64,000 nt of DNA, taken from assembly GCA_030432755.1 (NCBI GenBank), contig JAUILZ010000006.1, positions 1-64,000 of the forward strand. Direction: 5' to 3'. A model generated the notes under the pieces. It was not told where the DNA came from. It worked only from the letters and a program-made list of their open reading frames with translations, and ran no database searches. Position numbers and translations under genes: made by a program. Within the stretch, counting starts at the first letter, position 1; each line of letters begins with the position of its first letter. This document shows, one piece after another, positions 37,939 through 46,597 of the stretch. Source of the DNA: Gammaproteobacteria bacterium (lineage in GTDB: Bacteria > Pseudomonadota > Gammaproteobacteria > Arenicellales > Poriferihabitantaceae).

Positions 37939-39036
37939 TCAGCTGACGGGCAACAGGAAGGCCGCATCGCGGCTGACGCGCAGGGTTGTCCGGTCACCCG
38001 GTTTCAGCACATCGCGCTGTGGAAAATGCGCGACGATGCCCGGCGCCTCCGCCCAGGGCGGCGCCAGCAGCGCGCGCAGGTGGGTGCCGAAGAACGCCGA
38101 TTCCACCACCCGGCATTCGCCAAGATCCAGCGCCTCGTGGTCTGCGTGCGAGTCGTCCCCGTCAGGACGACACTGTTCCGGACGAAAGCACAGGATCGTG
38201 TGCTGGCCCACTTGCGGGTCGAAGCCAGCCGCCGCGGTGCGCGGCAGTGCGAGTTTGCCGGCCACGGTATCCACCGAGACCAGCTCCGCGGATACGTCGC
38301 CAACCTCTGCCTCCAGCCGATTCAGCTCGCCCATGAAACCCGCGCTGAACAGCGTCGCCGGGCGCAGGTACACCCGGTCCGGACTGCCATGGTCCTCGAT
38401 CCGGCCCTGGTTCATCACCACGATCCGGTCGGCGATGGCCATGGCCTCCTCCTGGTCGTGGGTCACGTGGATGAAGGTGGTCCCCACCTCGCGCTGGATG
38501 TGTTTCAGCTCCTGCTGCATCTGCTTGCGCAGCCCGAGATCCAGGGCGCCGAGGGGTTCATCGAGAAGCAGCACGTCGGGTTCCACCGCGAGCGCCCGCG
38601 CGAGCGCCACCCGCTGGCGCTGGCCGCCGGACAGTTCGTGGGGTTTTTTGGTAGCCGCGTCGGCGAGATTGACCATCGCCAGCAGACGATCCGCGCGCGC
38701 CTTCGCCTCCGCCGCGGGAACATGCTGCATCTTTGGTCCGAACAGGATATTGGCACGCACGCTCATGTGCGGGAACAGGGCGTAGTCCTGGAACATCGTA
38801 GTGGTCGGTCGCCGCGCCGGTGGCACGCCGTTCATTTGCCTGTCGCCGATGAACACCTCGCCCCGGGTCGGCACGATGAAGCCGGCAAGGATCATCAGCA
38901 GCGTGGTCTTGCCGCAACCTGAAGGCCCCAGCAGTACGGCAAACTCGCCGGCCTCCACCGTGAGGTCGATGCCTCCCAGCGCGTCGAACGTGCCGAAGCG
39001 TTGCGCGATGCCGCGAAACTCGACCCGCGCGGTCAT
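37939..39036 (-). CDS. potA: polyamine-type ABC transporter ATP-binding protein
   Basis: This 365-residue ATPase of the spermidine/putrescine-type importer has Walker A LLGPSGCGKTTLL, a Q-loop in FQDYALFPHMSVRANI, signature LSGGQRQRVALARAL, Walker B LLLDEPLGALD and the switch His in FIHVTHDQEEAMAIADR. A TOBE regulatory domain fills the C-terminus. The ATG at 39036 overlaps the upstream permease stop (ATGA), which decides the start; a longer open frame exists but is antisense-like sequence. Last gene of a four-gene minus-strand operon. Confidence 0.92.
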   Translation of the reverse strand: MTARVEFRGIAQRFGTFDALGGIDLTVEAGEFAVLLGPSGCGKTTLLMILAGFIVPTRGEVFIGDRQMNGVPPARRPTTTMFQDYALFPHMSVRANILFGPKMQHVPAAEAKARADRLLAMVNLADAATKKPHELSGGQRQRVALARALAVEPDVLLLDEPLGALDLGLRKQMQQELKHIQREVGTTFIHVTHDQEEAMAIADRIVVMNQGRIEDHGSPDRVYLRPATLFSAGFMGELNRLEAEVGDVSAELVSVDTVAGKLALPRTAAAGFDPQVGQHTILCFRPEQCRPDGDDSHADHEALDLGECRVVESAFFGTHLRALLAPPWAEAPGIVAHFPQRDVLKPGDRTTLRVSRDAAFLLPVS

Positions 39037-39833
39037 GCCGCCCTCCGCGATGAATACCGGCGAAACACGACGAACTCCAGTATCAGCACCACCGCCACCG
39101 AGGCCAGGAATACCACGCTGCCCACCGCGTTGGTCTTCGGATTGAGGCCCGAGCGGAGCAGGCTCCAGATCTCCACCGGAAGGGTGACATCGAAGCGGCT
39201 GAGCAGGAACGCGATGATGAACTCGTCCCAGGAAAAGGTCACCGAAAGGAAGTACGCGGCGACGATGGATGGTAGCAGCATGGGCGCGGTGACTCGCCAC
39301 ATCACCTGCCAGTCGCTGGCGCCGAGGTCGCGCGCGGCGCGCTCGATGTTGCGCTGGTGCTCTCCCAGCGAGACGGTAATGATGGCGAAGCAGAGCGGGG
39401 TGTTGATCACAACGTGGCCAATACCCACGGCCCACAGGGAACGCGAAATACCGGCCATGTTGAACGTCACCAACAGGCCGAAGCCGATGATCAGGTAGCT
39501 CACCGTGAGCGGCGCGGTGATCATGACCTTCAGCGGGCCCGCGCCGGGCAGGCGATAACGGGCGAAACCGTAGGCGGCGAGGAAACCAAGCAAGCAGGCC
39601 AGCGCGGAGGACAGCAATGCCACCACCAGCGAGTTGGTGAGCGCGGCGGTGAGCTTGCCGTCGGCGAACACCGCCTCGTACCAGCGCAGCGATGGGCCGT
39701 TGAACGGCGGAATCGGGAATCGACCCTCCTGGAAGGAGAACAGCACCAGCGTCATCACTGGCAGGTAGATAAAGCCATATAGCAGGAGCACGTAGCCCGC
39801 GACGCCCACGTTTCCGAGCGCTCGCCGCGTCAT
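39033..39833 (-). CDS. potC: polyamine-type ABC transporter permease (PotC-like)
   Basis: This is a 266-residue inner-membrane permease with about six helices and the EAA loop around AARDLGASDWQVMWRVTAPMLLPSI. The start is the ATG at 39833, which overlaps the PotB-like stop by four bases; the frame begins seven codons earlier but without support. It pairs with the PotB-like permease to form the channel. Confidence 0.9.
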   Translation of the reverse strand: MTRRALGNVGVAGYVLLLYGFIYLPVMTLVLFSFQEGRFPIPPFNGPSLRWYEAVFADGKLTAALTNSLVVALLSSALACLLGFLAAYGFARYRLPGAGPLKVMITAPLTVSYLIIGFGLLVTFNMAGISRSLWAVGIGHVVINTPLCFAIITVSLGEHQRNIERAARDLGASDWQVMWRVTAPMLLPSIVAAYFLSVTFSWDEFIIAFLLSRFDVTLPVEIWSLLRSGLNPKTNAVGSVVFLASVAVVLILEFVVFRRYSSRRAA

Positions 39834-40693
39834 ACCCGCTCCATCCGAAGCCACCGAGCCGCGGCGATATAGGCCAGCGTGACCACTACCATGAGTACGA
39901 TGGACAGCGCGGCGGCGGTTGGAAAGTCCGCCCGCCGGGTGATCTGCAGCATGATGATCTGCGGCAGCACCAGCTCGTTGTTACCGCCGAGGATCTGGGG
40001 CGTGATGTAGTCGCCGATGCAGAGCACGAAGGTGAGAAAGGCGCCCACCATGATCCCGGGCAGCGTCAGCGGCAGGATCACCTGCCAGAAGGTGCGCAGC
40101 GGCCCGGCGCCCAGGTCCGCCGCTGCGCGCCGGTAGTTGGGCGACAGTTGCACCAGGTTGGCGTAGATCGTCAGCGTCAGCAGCATGACGAAGAAGTGCA
40201 CGAACCCCGTCACCGTGGCGATTCGCGTGGCGGCAATTTCCAGCGGACTTTCGATGAGGCCGGCTCCCATCAGCCACTGGTTCAGGTAGCCGCCGCGGGA
40301 CAGCACCAGCAGCCAGGCATAGGAGCGCACCACGTAGGAGGTCCAGAACGGCAGGATCGCGAGCAGCAGCGCGAGCCGTTGCCAGCGCCGCGGCACGCGC
40401 TCGGCGATGATCCACGCCAGGGGATAGGCGAGCACGATGGAAATCACCGTCACCAGCGCGGTGATCTCCAGCGAGTTCACCAGGCCCTCGACGAAGTGGG
40501 GCTTGTCGAAGAACCCGGCGTAGTTGGCGAGGCTCCAAGCGCGCACCAGTTCCGTGCCCTCGCGCTGCCACAGGCTGTAGCCCACCATCACCACGAACGG
40601 GACGACGAAGAACGCCAGCGTCCAGAGGACGGCCGGGCCGACGAAGACCCAGCCGCGGGAATCCCCGGTGGCGTTGCGGGATGCCGGTCCCAT
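39830..40693 (-). CDS. potB: polyamine-type ABC transporter permease (PotB-like)
   Basis: This is a 287-residue inner-membrane permease with six predicted helices. It carries the typical FWTSYVVRSYAWLLVLSRGGYLN segment of PotB/PotH proteins and the EAA loop AAADLGAGPLRTFWQVILPLTLPGI. It lies 14 bp downstream of the solute-binding protein gene and overlaps the PotC-like start. Confidence 0.9.
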   Translation of the reverse strand: MGPASRNATGDSRGWVFVGPAVLWTLAFFVVPFVVMVGYSLWQREGTELVRAWSLANYAGFFDKPHFVEGLVNSLEITALVTVISIVLAYPLAWIIAERVPRRWQRLALLLAILPFWTSYVVRSYAWLLVLSRGGYLNQWLMGAGLIESPLEIAATRIATVTGFVHFFVMLLTLTIYANLVQLSPNYRRAAADLGAGPLRTFWQVILPLTLPGIMVGAFLTFVLCIGDYITPQILGGNNELVLPQIIMLQITRRADFPTAAALSIVLMVVVTLAYIAAARWLRMERV

Positions 40694-40707
40694 CGCCGGC
40701 GATGTCT

Positions 40708-41763
40708 TTAGTGCTGGAGGAACTCGGTCCAGACGTCCTGCATCTTGGCATCCAGCTCCGCGTCGGGCGCGGGGTAGAGCTGGGCATTGGCGAGGTAGGC
40801 TGCCTGGTCATCCCAGCGCAGCGCCTTCTTCTGCTGGTCGGTGAGGTGGTCGGCAGCCTTGCTGTTGGCCGGCATCGCCCAGTAGCAGGACGACGTGGCG
40901 AGGCGCGCCTGCCCCTCCGGGCTCAGGATGTACTGGACGAACTTGAGCGCGAGATCGGGCTTCTTCGAGTCCGCGAAAACCCCCACTGACTGTGACCAGC
41001 GCACCGCGCCCTGCTCGGGGATGACCCAGTCGAGATGCGGCAGCTCGCTGGTGAGACCCGCGGTGACCCATTCGCCGCCGCCCACCAGGATATCCACTTC
41101 GCCGGTGGCGATGGCGGTCTGGCTGGACACCACCTCGCCCACCTGTCGAGAGACGTCCTTCATCTCGAACAGCCTGTCACGCATGGCGGGGAGGTCGGAT
41201 TCCTGGATATCGGCGGTATCGATGCCGAGGCTCATGGCCACCAGGCCCATTACCGGCAGGTAGTAATCGTAGATCGCGATCCGGTCCTTGTATTTCTCGT
41301 TCCACATCACCGAGATATCCGCCACGTCGGCGGCATCGACGGTGTTGCTGTTGTAGGAGATCGTGTTGTAGCCGAACTTCTCGGTAATGGCGTAGGTCTT
41401 GCCGTCGATGACATGGTTCTCCGGCATCACGATTTCCGGGAACAGGTCCGCGGTGGGCAGTGCGTCCTCGGGCAGGGGCGCGAGCAGGCCCGCCTCGACC
41501 ACACGGGGCACGTCTATGCCGTCGACGACGAAGACGTCCCAGTCGCCGGGTTGGGATTGCTCGATGAGGGACAGCGCGGTGCCCGTGCCCTCGTAGTCCT
41601 TCAGGTTAACCTTGACGTTGTTGGCCTGCTCGAACGGCTCGACGAATCCCGGATCGGTGTGGTCACACCAGACCAGTGCGTTGAGTTCTTCCTGGGCAAT
41701 TGCGCCGCCGGCACATATGACCAGCGGAATGGTGAATAAGGTGGTGAGAGTAATTTTTTTCAT
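40708..41763 (-). CDS. potD: polyamine-type ABC transporter substrate-binding protein (PotD/F-like)
   Basis: This 351-residue periplasmic protein has a signal peptide (MKKITLTTLFTIPLVICAGGAIAQ). It has the spermidine/putrescine-binding layout: LNALVWCDHTDPGFVEPFEQ, DVFVVDGIDVPRV, YNTISYNS and DILVGGGEWVTAGL. The start at 41763 gives a clean signal peptide, whereas the frame extends 18 codons upstream without one. The N-terminal VWCDH is unusual compared with VYNWSDY in PotD, so the ligand may not be a classical polyamine. First gene of the operon. Confidence 0.88.
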   Translation of the reverse strand: MKKITLTTLFTIPLVICAGGAIAQEELNALVWCDHTDPGFVEPFEQANNVKVNLKDYEGTGTALSLIEQSQPGDWDVFVVDGIDVPRVVEAGLLAPLPEDALPTADLFPEIVMPENHVIDGKTYAITEKFGYNTISYNSNTVDAADVADISVMWNEKYKDRIAIYDYYLPVMGLVAMSLGIDTADIQESDLPAMRDRLFEMKDVSRQVGEVVSSQTAIATGEVDILVGGGEWVTAGLTSELPHLDWVIPEQGAVRWSQSVGVFADSKKPDLALKFVQYILSPEGQARLATSSCYWAMPANSKAADHLTDQQKKALRWDDQAAYLANAQLYPAPDAELDAKMQDVWTEFLQH

Positions 41764-41876
41764 GTTGGTCTCGCAGCGGATGAGGGGAAAATGACCACGA
41801 CATGATCGCCGCGGCACAGGGCGGCGTCAACTCCACCCCCGTGCACCCCCTGTTTCCGGGGGCTATACTGGCTTCC

Positions 41877-42611
41877 ATGAACCGACGAATCGCCGCCGCC
41901 GACTGGTACCGGACCGAGACCATGGGAGACGACGTCACCCTGATCTCTGAACCCTGGATCGAGACCTTCTACCGCTGCAACATCTGGCACGTGCGCGGCC
42001 GCGACCGTGACATGCTGGTGGACAGCGGCATGGGCGTGGTGAGCCTGCGAGAACACGTAACGCTGGTCACGGAGAAGCCCTGCCTCGCGGTGACCAGCCA
42101 TACCCATTTCGATCACATCGGCGCGCACCACGAGTTCCCCGAACGTCTTGTTCACAGCGCCGAGGCGGATATCCTCGCGAACCCCACGCGCGTGGCGACG
42201 CTGGCCGACCCCTACGTCTCCGACGAGATCTTTACCGGGTTACCACCGGAGCCCTACTCATCGACCACCTACGCGGTGACCGCGGCGCCGGCGACCCGCC
42301 TGCTGGAGGACGGTGACCACGTGGACCTCGGCGATCGCCACTTCGAAGTTATCCACACGCCGGGACATTCACCGGGCGGTATCGCGCTGTTCGAGCTGGC
42401 CACCGGCGTCCTGTTCTCCGGGGACATCGTCTACGACGGTCCGCTCATCGAGGATACTTACCACTCCAACCCCGCGGACTACTATCGCAGCATGGTGCGA
42501 CTGCTGGATCTGCCGGTCAGCATTGTGCACGGTGGTCACTTCCCGAGCTACGGGCGCGAACGGCACCGCGAAATTGTTCTAAGCTGGCTGGCGGAGAAGG
42601 ACGCCGGCTGA
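41877..42611 (+). CDS. metallo-beta-lactamase-fold hydrolase
   Basis: This is a cytoplasmic protein of about 244 residues with the metal motif SHTHFDHIGAHHEF, a later His in IHTPGHSPGGIAL and Asp in LFSGDIVYDGP, and a final His in IVHGGHFPS, so the metal set is complete. The group includes glyoxalase II-like and quorum-quenching-like hydrolases; the substrate cannot be assigned. The start at 41877 is preferred to 41802 because homologous sequence begins there. TATACT at 41864-41869 is so close that a near-leaderless transcript is possible. It is divergent from the polyamine transporter operon. Confidence 0.82.
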   Translation: MNRRIAAADWYRTETMGDDVTLISEPWIETFYRCNIWHVRGRDRDMLVDSGMGVVSLREHVTLVTEKPCLAVTSHTHFDHIGAHHEFPERLVHSAEADILANPTRVATLADPYVSDEIFTGLPPEPYSSTTYAVTAAPATRLLEDGDHVDLGDRHFEVIHTPGHSPGGIALFELATGVLFSGDIVYDGPLIEDTYHSNPADYYRSMVRLLDLPVSIVHGGHFPSYGRERHREIVLSWLAEKDAG

Positions 42612-42665
42612 ATAACCAGGGTTGGTACTAGATGGACGCCCCCGACGCACCAAGAGTCTTCCGCG

Positions 42666-43160
42666 TCACCCCGATTGCGGCCGCCCCTTGCGGAACACGA
42701 AGCAATGATCCGGACCGAACCATCTCTCCTCGACGAATTCGAATCCGTGCTTCCGGTAGAAACGATGCGCGCGGGTATTGGAGGCCAGTGGATCGATCAG
42801 GACTGCTGCAACCTCGGGGTCGGCGAAGCAACGTTCCAGGGCGAGCCGCATCATCTCGCTGCCGTGGCCCTGGCCGAGATCCGATGCGAGCCCGATCCAG
42901 ATATCGATGGCACGCAGGTTTTCCTTCACTTCGCCCCAGTACCGGTCGGGGTCTCCCGCGGGGTCCATGATCTGCACGAAGCCCACCGGGCGGCCATCGA
43001 TCTCGTAGATCAGTTGCTCGCGCCAGTCCGCATCCACCAGCAGTTCCGCTTCCCATTCCCAGTCGCTGTTCGGGTCCGATGTGAGGACGTGGGGTTGCTC
43101 GCCCCAGTGACGCAGCAGCGAGATGTCCCTTGGGGTTGCCTTACGGAATCCGCAGTTCAC
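42666..43160 (-). CDS. GNAT-family acetyltransferase, AAC(6')-like
   Basis: This 164-residue acetyltransferase begins FRKATPRDISLLRHW. Its acetyl-CoA loop is GLASDLGQGHGSEMMRLAL (Q/RxxGxG/A-like), and it ends with ASNTRAHRFYRKHGFEFVEE. The arrangement resembles AacA/AAC(6') and RimJ-like enzymes. Resistance function should not be assumed; a housekeeping acceptor is equally possible. It is a single gene with no clear operon partner. Confidence 0.85.
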   Translation of the reverse strand: MNCGFRKATPRDISLLRHWGEQPHVLTSDPNSDWEWEAELLVDADWREQLIYEIDGRPVGFVQIMDPAGDPDRYWGEVKENLRAIDIWIGLASDLGQGHGSEMMRLALERCFADPEVAAVLIDPLASNTRAHRFYRKHGFEFVEERWFGPDHCFVFRKGRPQSG

Positions 43161-43245
43161 GATTCACCGCCGCGCACGCCGGTTATCAGTCCGGCTCCGG
43201 CTGTTCCGCGTGACGCGTGCCTTCCCCGGCCCCCTGGTTCCGGTT

Positions 43246-43830
43246 TTACAGGTGCGCGAATGCCTCGGGTGGCACGATCACCTCCTCGCTGGCTTCCGGC
43301 GGTGTCCACGCGAGTTGCAACGCGGATGTCCCCTTGCGCTGGTAATAGTCGAAGCTGAGGTCGTACCAACCGGGCTCGGTCACCGTGTATTCCAGCGGCC
43401 GCGACCAGCGGTTGCCATGGATTTCAGGATCGGTCCAGATATGCACGCCACCGATATGCGCGCGTATACCATCATTGGATTCGATCCGGAAAACATAGGT
43501 GCCCGCCTTGTCGAGTTTGATGAATCCGCGGATATGTACACCCACACCCATTGGCCGGTCTGCCGTCATGACGTTGCCGTCGACGGTGCGGTGAGCGATG
43601 TTGGCGATCGGTTCACCGACGACGCCGGCGGTCAACCCGGATACTTGATCGATGTGACCGAAATAGTCGAAGAAATACTTGACCGACAGGCCCGGCTTCA
43701 ACGCTGACGCGTCGGGCTGCGGTGAGGCCGGCTTGCCATCGGTGTAACTTTCCGCGATCGCGGCCGGTGCGAGCACGCACAGGGCCAGGAGGAACGCCAG
43801 TTTCCGGGTGATCGTTGTAACTAATTTCAT
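43246..43830 (-). CDS. secreted PA14-domain protein
   Basis: This 194-residue exported protein has a signal peptide (LAFLLALCVLAPAAIAES) and one PA14-type beta-barrel domain: GLSVKYFFDYFGHIDQV, GVHIRGFIKLDKAGTYVFRIESNDGIRAHIGG and EPGWYDLSFDYYQRKGTSALQLAW. PA14 domains bind carbohydrate or act in adhesion and toxin activation. It follows the carbamoyltransferase gene by 54 bp on the same strand and may be read through from that operon. No enzymatic domain is attached. Confidence 0.82.
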   Translation of the reverse strand: MKLVTTITRKLAFLLALCVLAPAAIAESYTDGKPASPQPDASALKPGLSVKYFFDYFGHIDQVSGLTAGVVGEPIANIAHRTVDGNVMTADRPMGVGVHIRGFIKLDKAGTYVFRIESNDGIRAHIGGVHIWTDPEIHGNRWSRPLEYTVTEPGWYDLSFDYYQRKGTSALQLAWTPPEASEEVIVPPEAFAHL

Positions 43831-43884
43831 GTCTTCAATCGATGGGCCATTTGTGACAATACCAGGATACGGTTTGTATCCCGC

Positions 43885-45729
43885 CTAGTCGAGTTCGTAT
43901 TTGTTCTTGTAGTCCTCGGCCAGCGAAGAATCCTGGTCTTCTTTACGCAGGACGGCGTTGCCCACCGTCAGCCACTCTATGTCCGTTCCCATAAAACAAC
44001 GAAATGCGTCTTCGGGCGTACATACTATTGGTTCGCCCCGGACATTGAACGACGTATTCACAACCACCGGGCACCCGGTTCTTTCCTTGAACGCCGTGAT
44101 CAACTTGTAGTACAAGGGGTTCGTATCAGCGTGCACCGTCTGAATGCGCGCGGAATAGTCGATGTGCGTAACTGCCGGGATATCCGAACGCCTGATGTTG
44201 AGCTTGTCGATGCCGAACAATTTTTCCTCGTCTTCAGTCATCGCCCGCCGGCGATTTTCGCGCACCGAGTCCACCAGCAGCATGTACGGACTGTCATGAT
44301 CCAGGTCGAACCACTCTGACAGGTCATCGCGCAACACCGAGGGTGCAAACGGCCGGAAGCTCTCCCGGAACTTGACCTTGAGATTGAGCATTTTCTGCAT
44401 GCTGTCCGAGCGCGGATCTCCAAGAATCGAACGGCTGCCAAGTGCACGTGGACCGAATTCCATGCGACCGTTGAACCAGCCGACGGCCTTGCCGTCGGCA
44501 AGGGCATCCGCGGTCGCCTCTATCGCCGCATCCTCGCTCATGGTCTCGAATTTCGCCCCGGCCTTCTTCAGCCTCTCTTCGATCTCGGGCTGTCCGTAAG
44601 ATGGTCCCAGGTAGGAACCCCGCATTGCATCAGAACCGTTCTGTACGGCCTCTCGGGGGTTTCCCAGTTCCTGGTGCCACGCGGCGTACGCGGCCCCGAG
44701 CGATCCCCCGGCATCACCTGCCGCCGGCTGGATCCAGATGTCCTTGAACGCCCCGTCTCTCAGCACCTTGCCGTTCGCAACGCAGTTGAGCGCGACACCG
44801 CCTGCCATGCACAGGTTCGGAATATCGAATTCTCTGGCAAGTGAGCGAGTCATTCGCAGCACGATTTCCTCGGTGACCGCCTGCACAGAGGCCGCGATAT
44901 CCATGTGGAATTGCTCCAGCAGGTCGGTATCGGGCTGTCGCACAGGTTTCCCGAACAATTGCGCAAAGCGATCGTTCGTCATGGTCAACCCGGTGGAATA
45001 GTTGAAATAGCTTTGATCCAGCCGGTAGGAACCGTCTTCCTTGAGGTCGACCAGTTTATCCAGAATCAGGTCCTTGAACCGCGGCACACCGTAGGGCGCG
45101 AGGCCCATGACCTTGTATTCGCCGCTATTGACCCTGAAGCCGGTGTAATAGGTGAAAGCGGAGTACAGCAGGCCCAGCGAATGGGGAAAGTGAATCTCCC
45201 TCACTATCTCGAGTTCCTGACCGCGCCCGATTGCAACCGTTGTCGTCGCCCATTCGCCCACGCCGTCGAGCGTCAGCACCACCGCTTCGTCGAACGGCGA
45301 AGGGTAGAAGGCGCTCGCGGCATGACTGAAATGATGTTCGGAAAACAGGATCTTGTCCGCGCCAGTGAATCCCGGAGAAATTTCCTTCAACTCCTTGAGC
45401 ATCAGGTCCTTTTGAAACAGTTTCTCCCGTATCCACACCGGCATCGCCATGCGAAAGGATTCAAAGCCCCGGGGGGCATTGGCGACGTAGGTTTCCAGCA
45501 GGCGCTCGAATTTCAGGAAGGGCTTATCATAGAAAGCGATATGATCGACATCATCGAGCGCCATGCCCCCCTCGGCGAGCACGTACTCCAGGGCGTGCCT
45601 GGGGAATCTCGCATCGTGTTTCTTCCGCGTAAAACGCTCCTCCTGGGCGGCGGCTATGATCTTGCCACCGTCCAGAAGGGCTGCCGCGCTGTCGTGATAG
45701 TACGCGGAAAGTCCGAGGATCGCCGCCAA
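43885..45729 (-). CDS. carbamoyltransferase (NodU/CmcH/SxtI family)
   Basis: This 614-residue enzyme transfers a carbamoyl group from carbamoyl phosphate, via carbamoyl-AMP, to a hydroxyl of an acceptor. The N-terminal Kae1-like domain has ILGLSAYYHDSAAALL, QEERFTRKKHDARFP and the metal motif SEHHFSHAASAFYPSPF. The C-terminal YrdC-like domain has FNGRMEFGPRALGSRSILGD and VVNTSFNVRGEPIVCTPEDA. The start is a TTG one base after the stop of the DUF5989 gene; no other start fits. The acceptor is unknown; antibiotics, Nod factors and glycans are carbamoylated by relatives. Confidence 0.9.
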   Translation of the reverse strand: MAAILGLSAYYHDSAAALLDGGKIIAAAQEERFTRKKHDARFPRHALEYVLAEGGMALDDVDHIAFYDKPFLKFERLLETYVANAPRGFESFRMAMPVWIREKLFQKDLMLKELKEISPGFTGADKILFSEHHFSHAASAFYPSPFDEAVVLTLDGVGEWATTTVAIGRGQELEIVREIHFPHSLGLLYSAFTYYTGFRVNSGEYKVMGLAPYGVPRFKDLILDKLVDLKEDGSYRLDQSYFNYSTGLTMTNDRFAQLFGKPVRQPDTDLLEQFHMDIAASVQAVTEEIVLRMTRSLAREFDIPNLCMAGGVALNCVANGKVLRDGAFKDIWIQPAAGDAGGSLGAAYAAWHQELGNPREAVQNGSDAMRGSYLGPSYGQPEIEERLKKAGAKFETMSEDAAIEATADALADGKAVGWFNGRMEFGPRALGSRSILGDPRSDSMQKMLNLKVKFRESFRPFAPSVLRDDLSEWFDLDHDSPYMLLVDSVRENRRRAMTEDEEKLFGIDKLNIRRSDIPAVTHIDYSARIQTVHADTNPLYYKLITAFKERTGCPVVVNTSFNVRGEPIVCTPEDAFRCFMGTDIEWLTVGNAVLRKEDQDSSLAEDYKNKYELD

Positions 45730-45730
45730 C

Positions 45731-45880
45731 TTAGAACAGCGTGTAAATAAACGGCGCCACGGCAGATCCCTGGGTCAGGACAATCAGTCCACCCAACAAT
45801 ACCAGCATGATCATGATAGGAAGGAGCCAGAATTTTTTCCGCACCTTCATGAAGTCCCATAGTTCAAGCAAGAACGACAT
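45731..45880 (-). CDS. small DUF5989-type membrane protein (SxtK position)
   Basis: A 49-residue protein with AAGGAGGT four bases before its ATG, among the best ribosome sites in the window. The sequence runs from MSFLLELWDFMKVRKKFWLL through one hydrophobic helix to a GSAVAPFIYTLF end, which I recognise as DUF5989. Such proteins accompany NodU/SxtI carbamoyltransferases and SxtJ proteins, for example in saxitoxin clusters. It is a single-span inner-membrane protein and may recruit the carbamoyltransferase to the membrane; that role is inferred. Confidence 0.88.
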   Translation of the reverse strand: MSFLLELWDFMKVRKKFWLLPIMIMLVLLGGLIVLTQGSAVAPFIYTLF

Positions 45881-45916
45881 GCTTACCTCCTTAAATACTC
45901 AAAGACAAATTTGTAT

Positions 45917-46330
45917 CTAGTACTGTTTGCGCATCGAAGTTGACGCCTTCTGTTCGCGATCAACCGGAATCCAGTAGGATTTTGCTTCGGGATCGATTCG
46001 CTGCTTCAGTGGGTCTGCAACGAAGATCCGCCTGATAAGCCCAATGGGTGTAACCGTTATAAAAAACAGTATCGCCATCACGATCGGCGACACGATGCGG
46101 CTCAGCAACATTCCGAATCGGAACCACAAACGATTCATCGGCCTCAGGACGCCCGGCGCCAGAAATCCAAGCAACAGGAACGCGACAGCCCCTACCAGCG
46201 CCCAGTAGCGCACAGAGCCGCCGCCCCACAAAGGCCATAGCGCAATGATAAGGAAAACAATGGCAAACACGATCCCGAACGACCGTTCGGAACCGATGCG
46301 TACCTCGGTATTTCCCTGCAATTCAGACAT
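45917..46330 (-). CDS. SxtJ-family membrane protein
   Basis: This is a 137-residue protein whose N-terminal GSERSFGIVFAIVFLIIALWPL and three or four membrane helices match the SxtJ family. The start at 46330 is supported by GGAGGTGAAG directly upstream; the frame extends 16 codons further without support. It is the first gene of a three-gene operon with the DUF5989 and carbamoyltransferase genes, the same set as sxtJ, sxtK and sxtI. Its biochemical role is not known to me. Confidence 0.82.
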   Translation of the reverse strand: MSELQGNTEVRIGSERSFGIVFAIVFLIIALWPLWGGGSVRYWALVGAVAFLLLGFLAPGVLRPMNRLWFRFGMLLSRIVSPIVMAILFFITVTPIGLIRRIFVADPLKQRIDPEAKSYWIPVDREQKASTSMRKQY

Positions 46331-46597
46331 CTTCACCTCCAGTATCCCGCTCCCACGACTCGTGGGCAAGCGGAACAATTCACTCCTCCGTATGGCCTCG
46401 TTTACATGTATCCAATTTGGACCTTGCGGATTCCTTCCAGACCACCTGTATACGAAATATTAGCACAAACAGTCTACCCCATCACAATTCCTGATTCGGT
46501 CGGAAACGCCCATGGGCGTGAGCCTTCGCGGGGTGGAGGCGTTTTCTCCGGCTGGCCCTGCCCCTATACTTGGCCGCCAATTCTGCCCGACGTGATC

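Noticed and set aside
37778..38922. Long plus-strand frames
   Set aside because: Antisense to the ABC transporter ATP-binding gene, whose Walker and signature motifs are intact.
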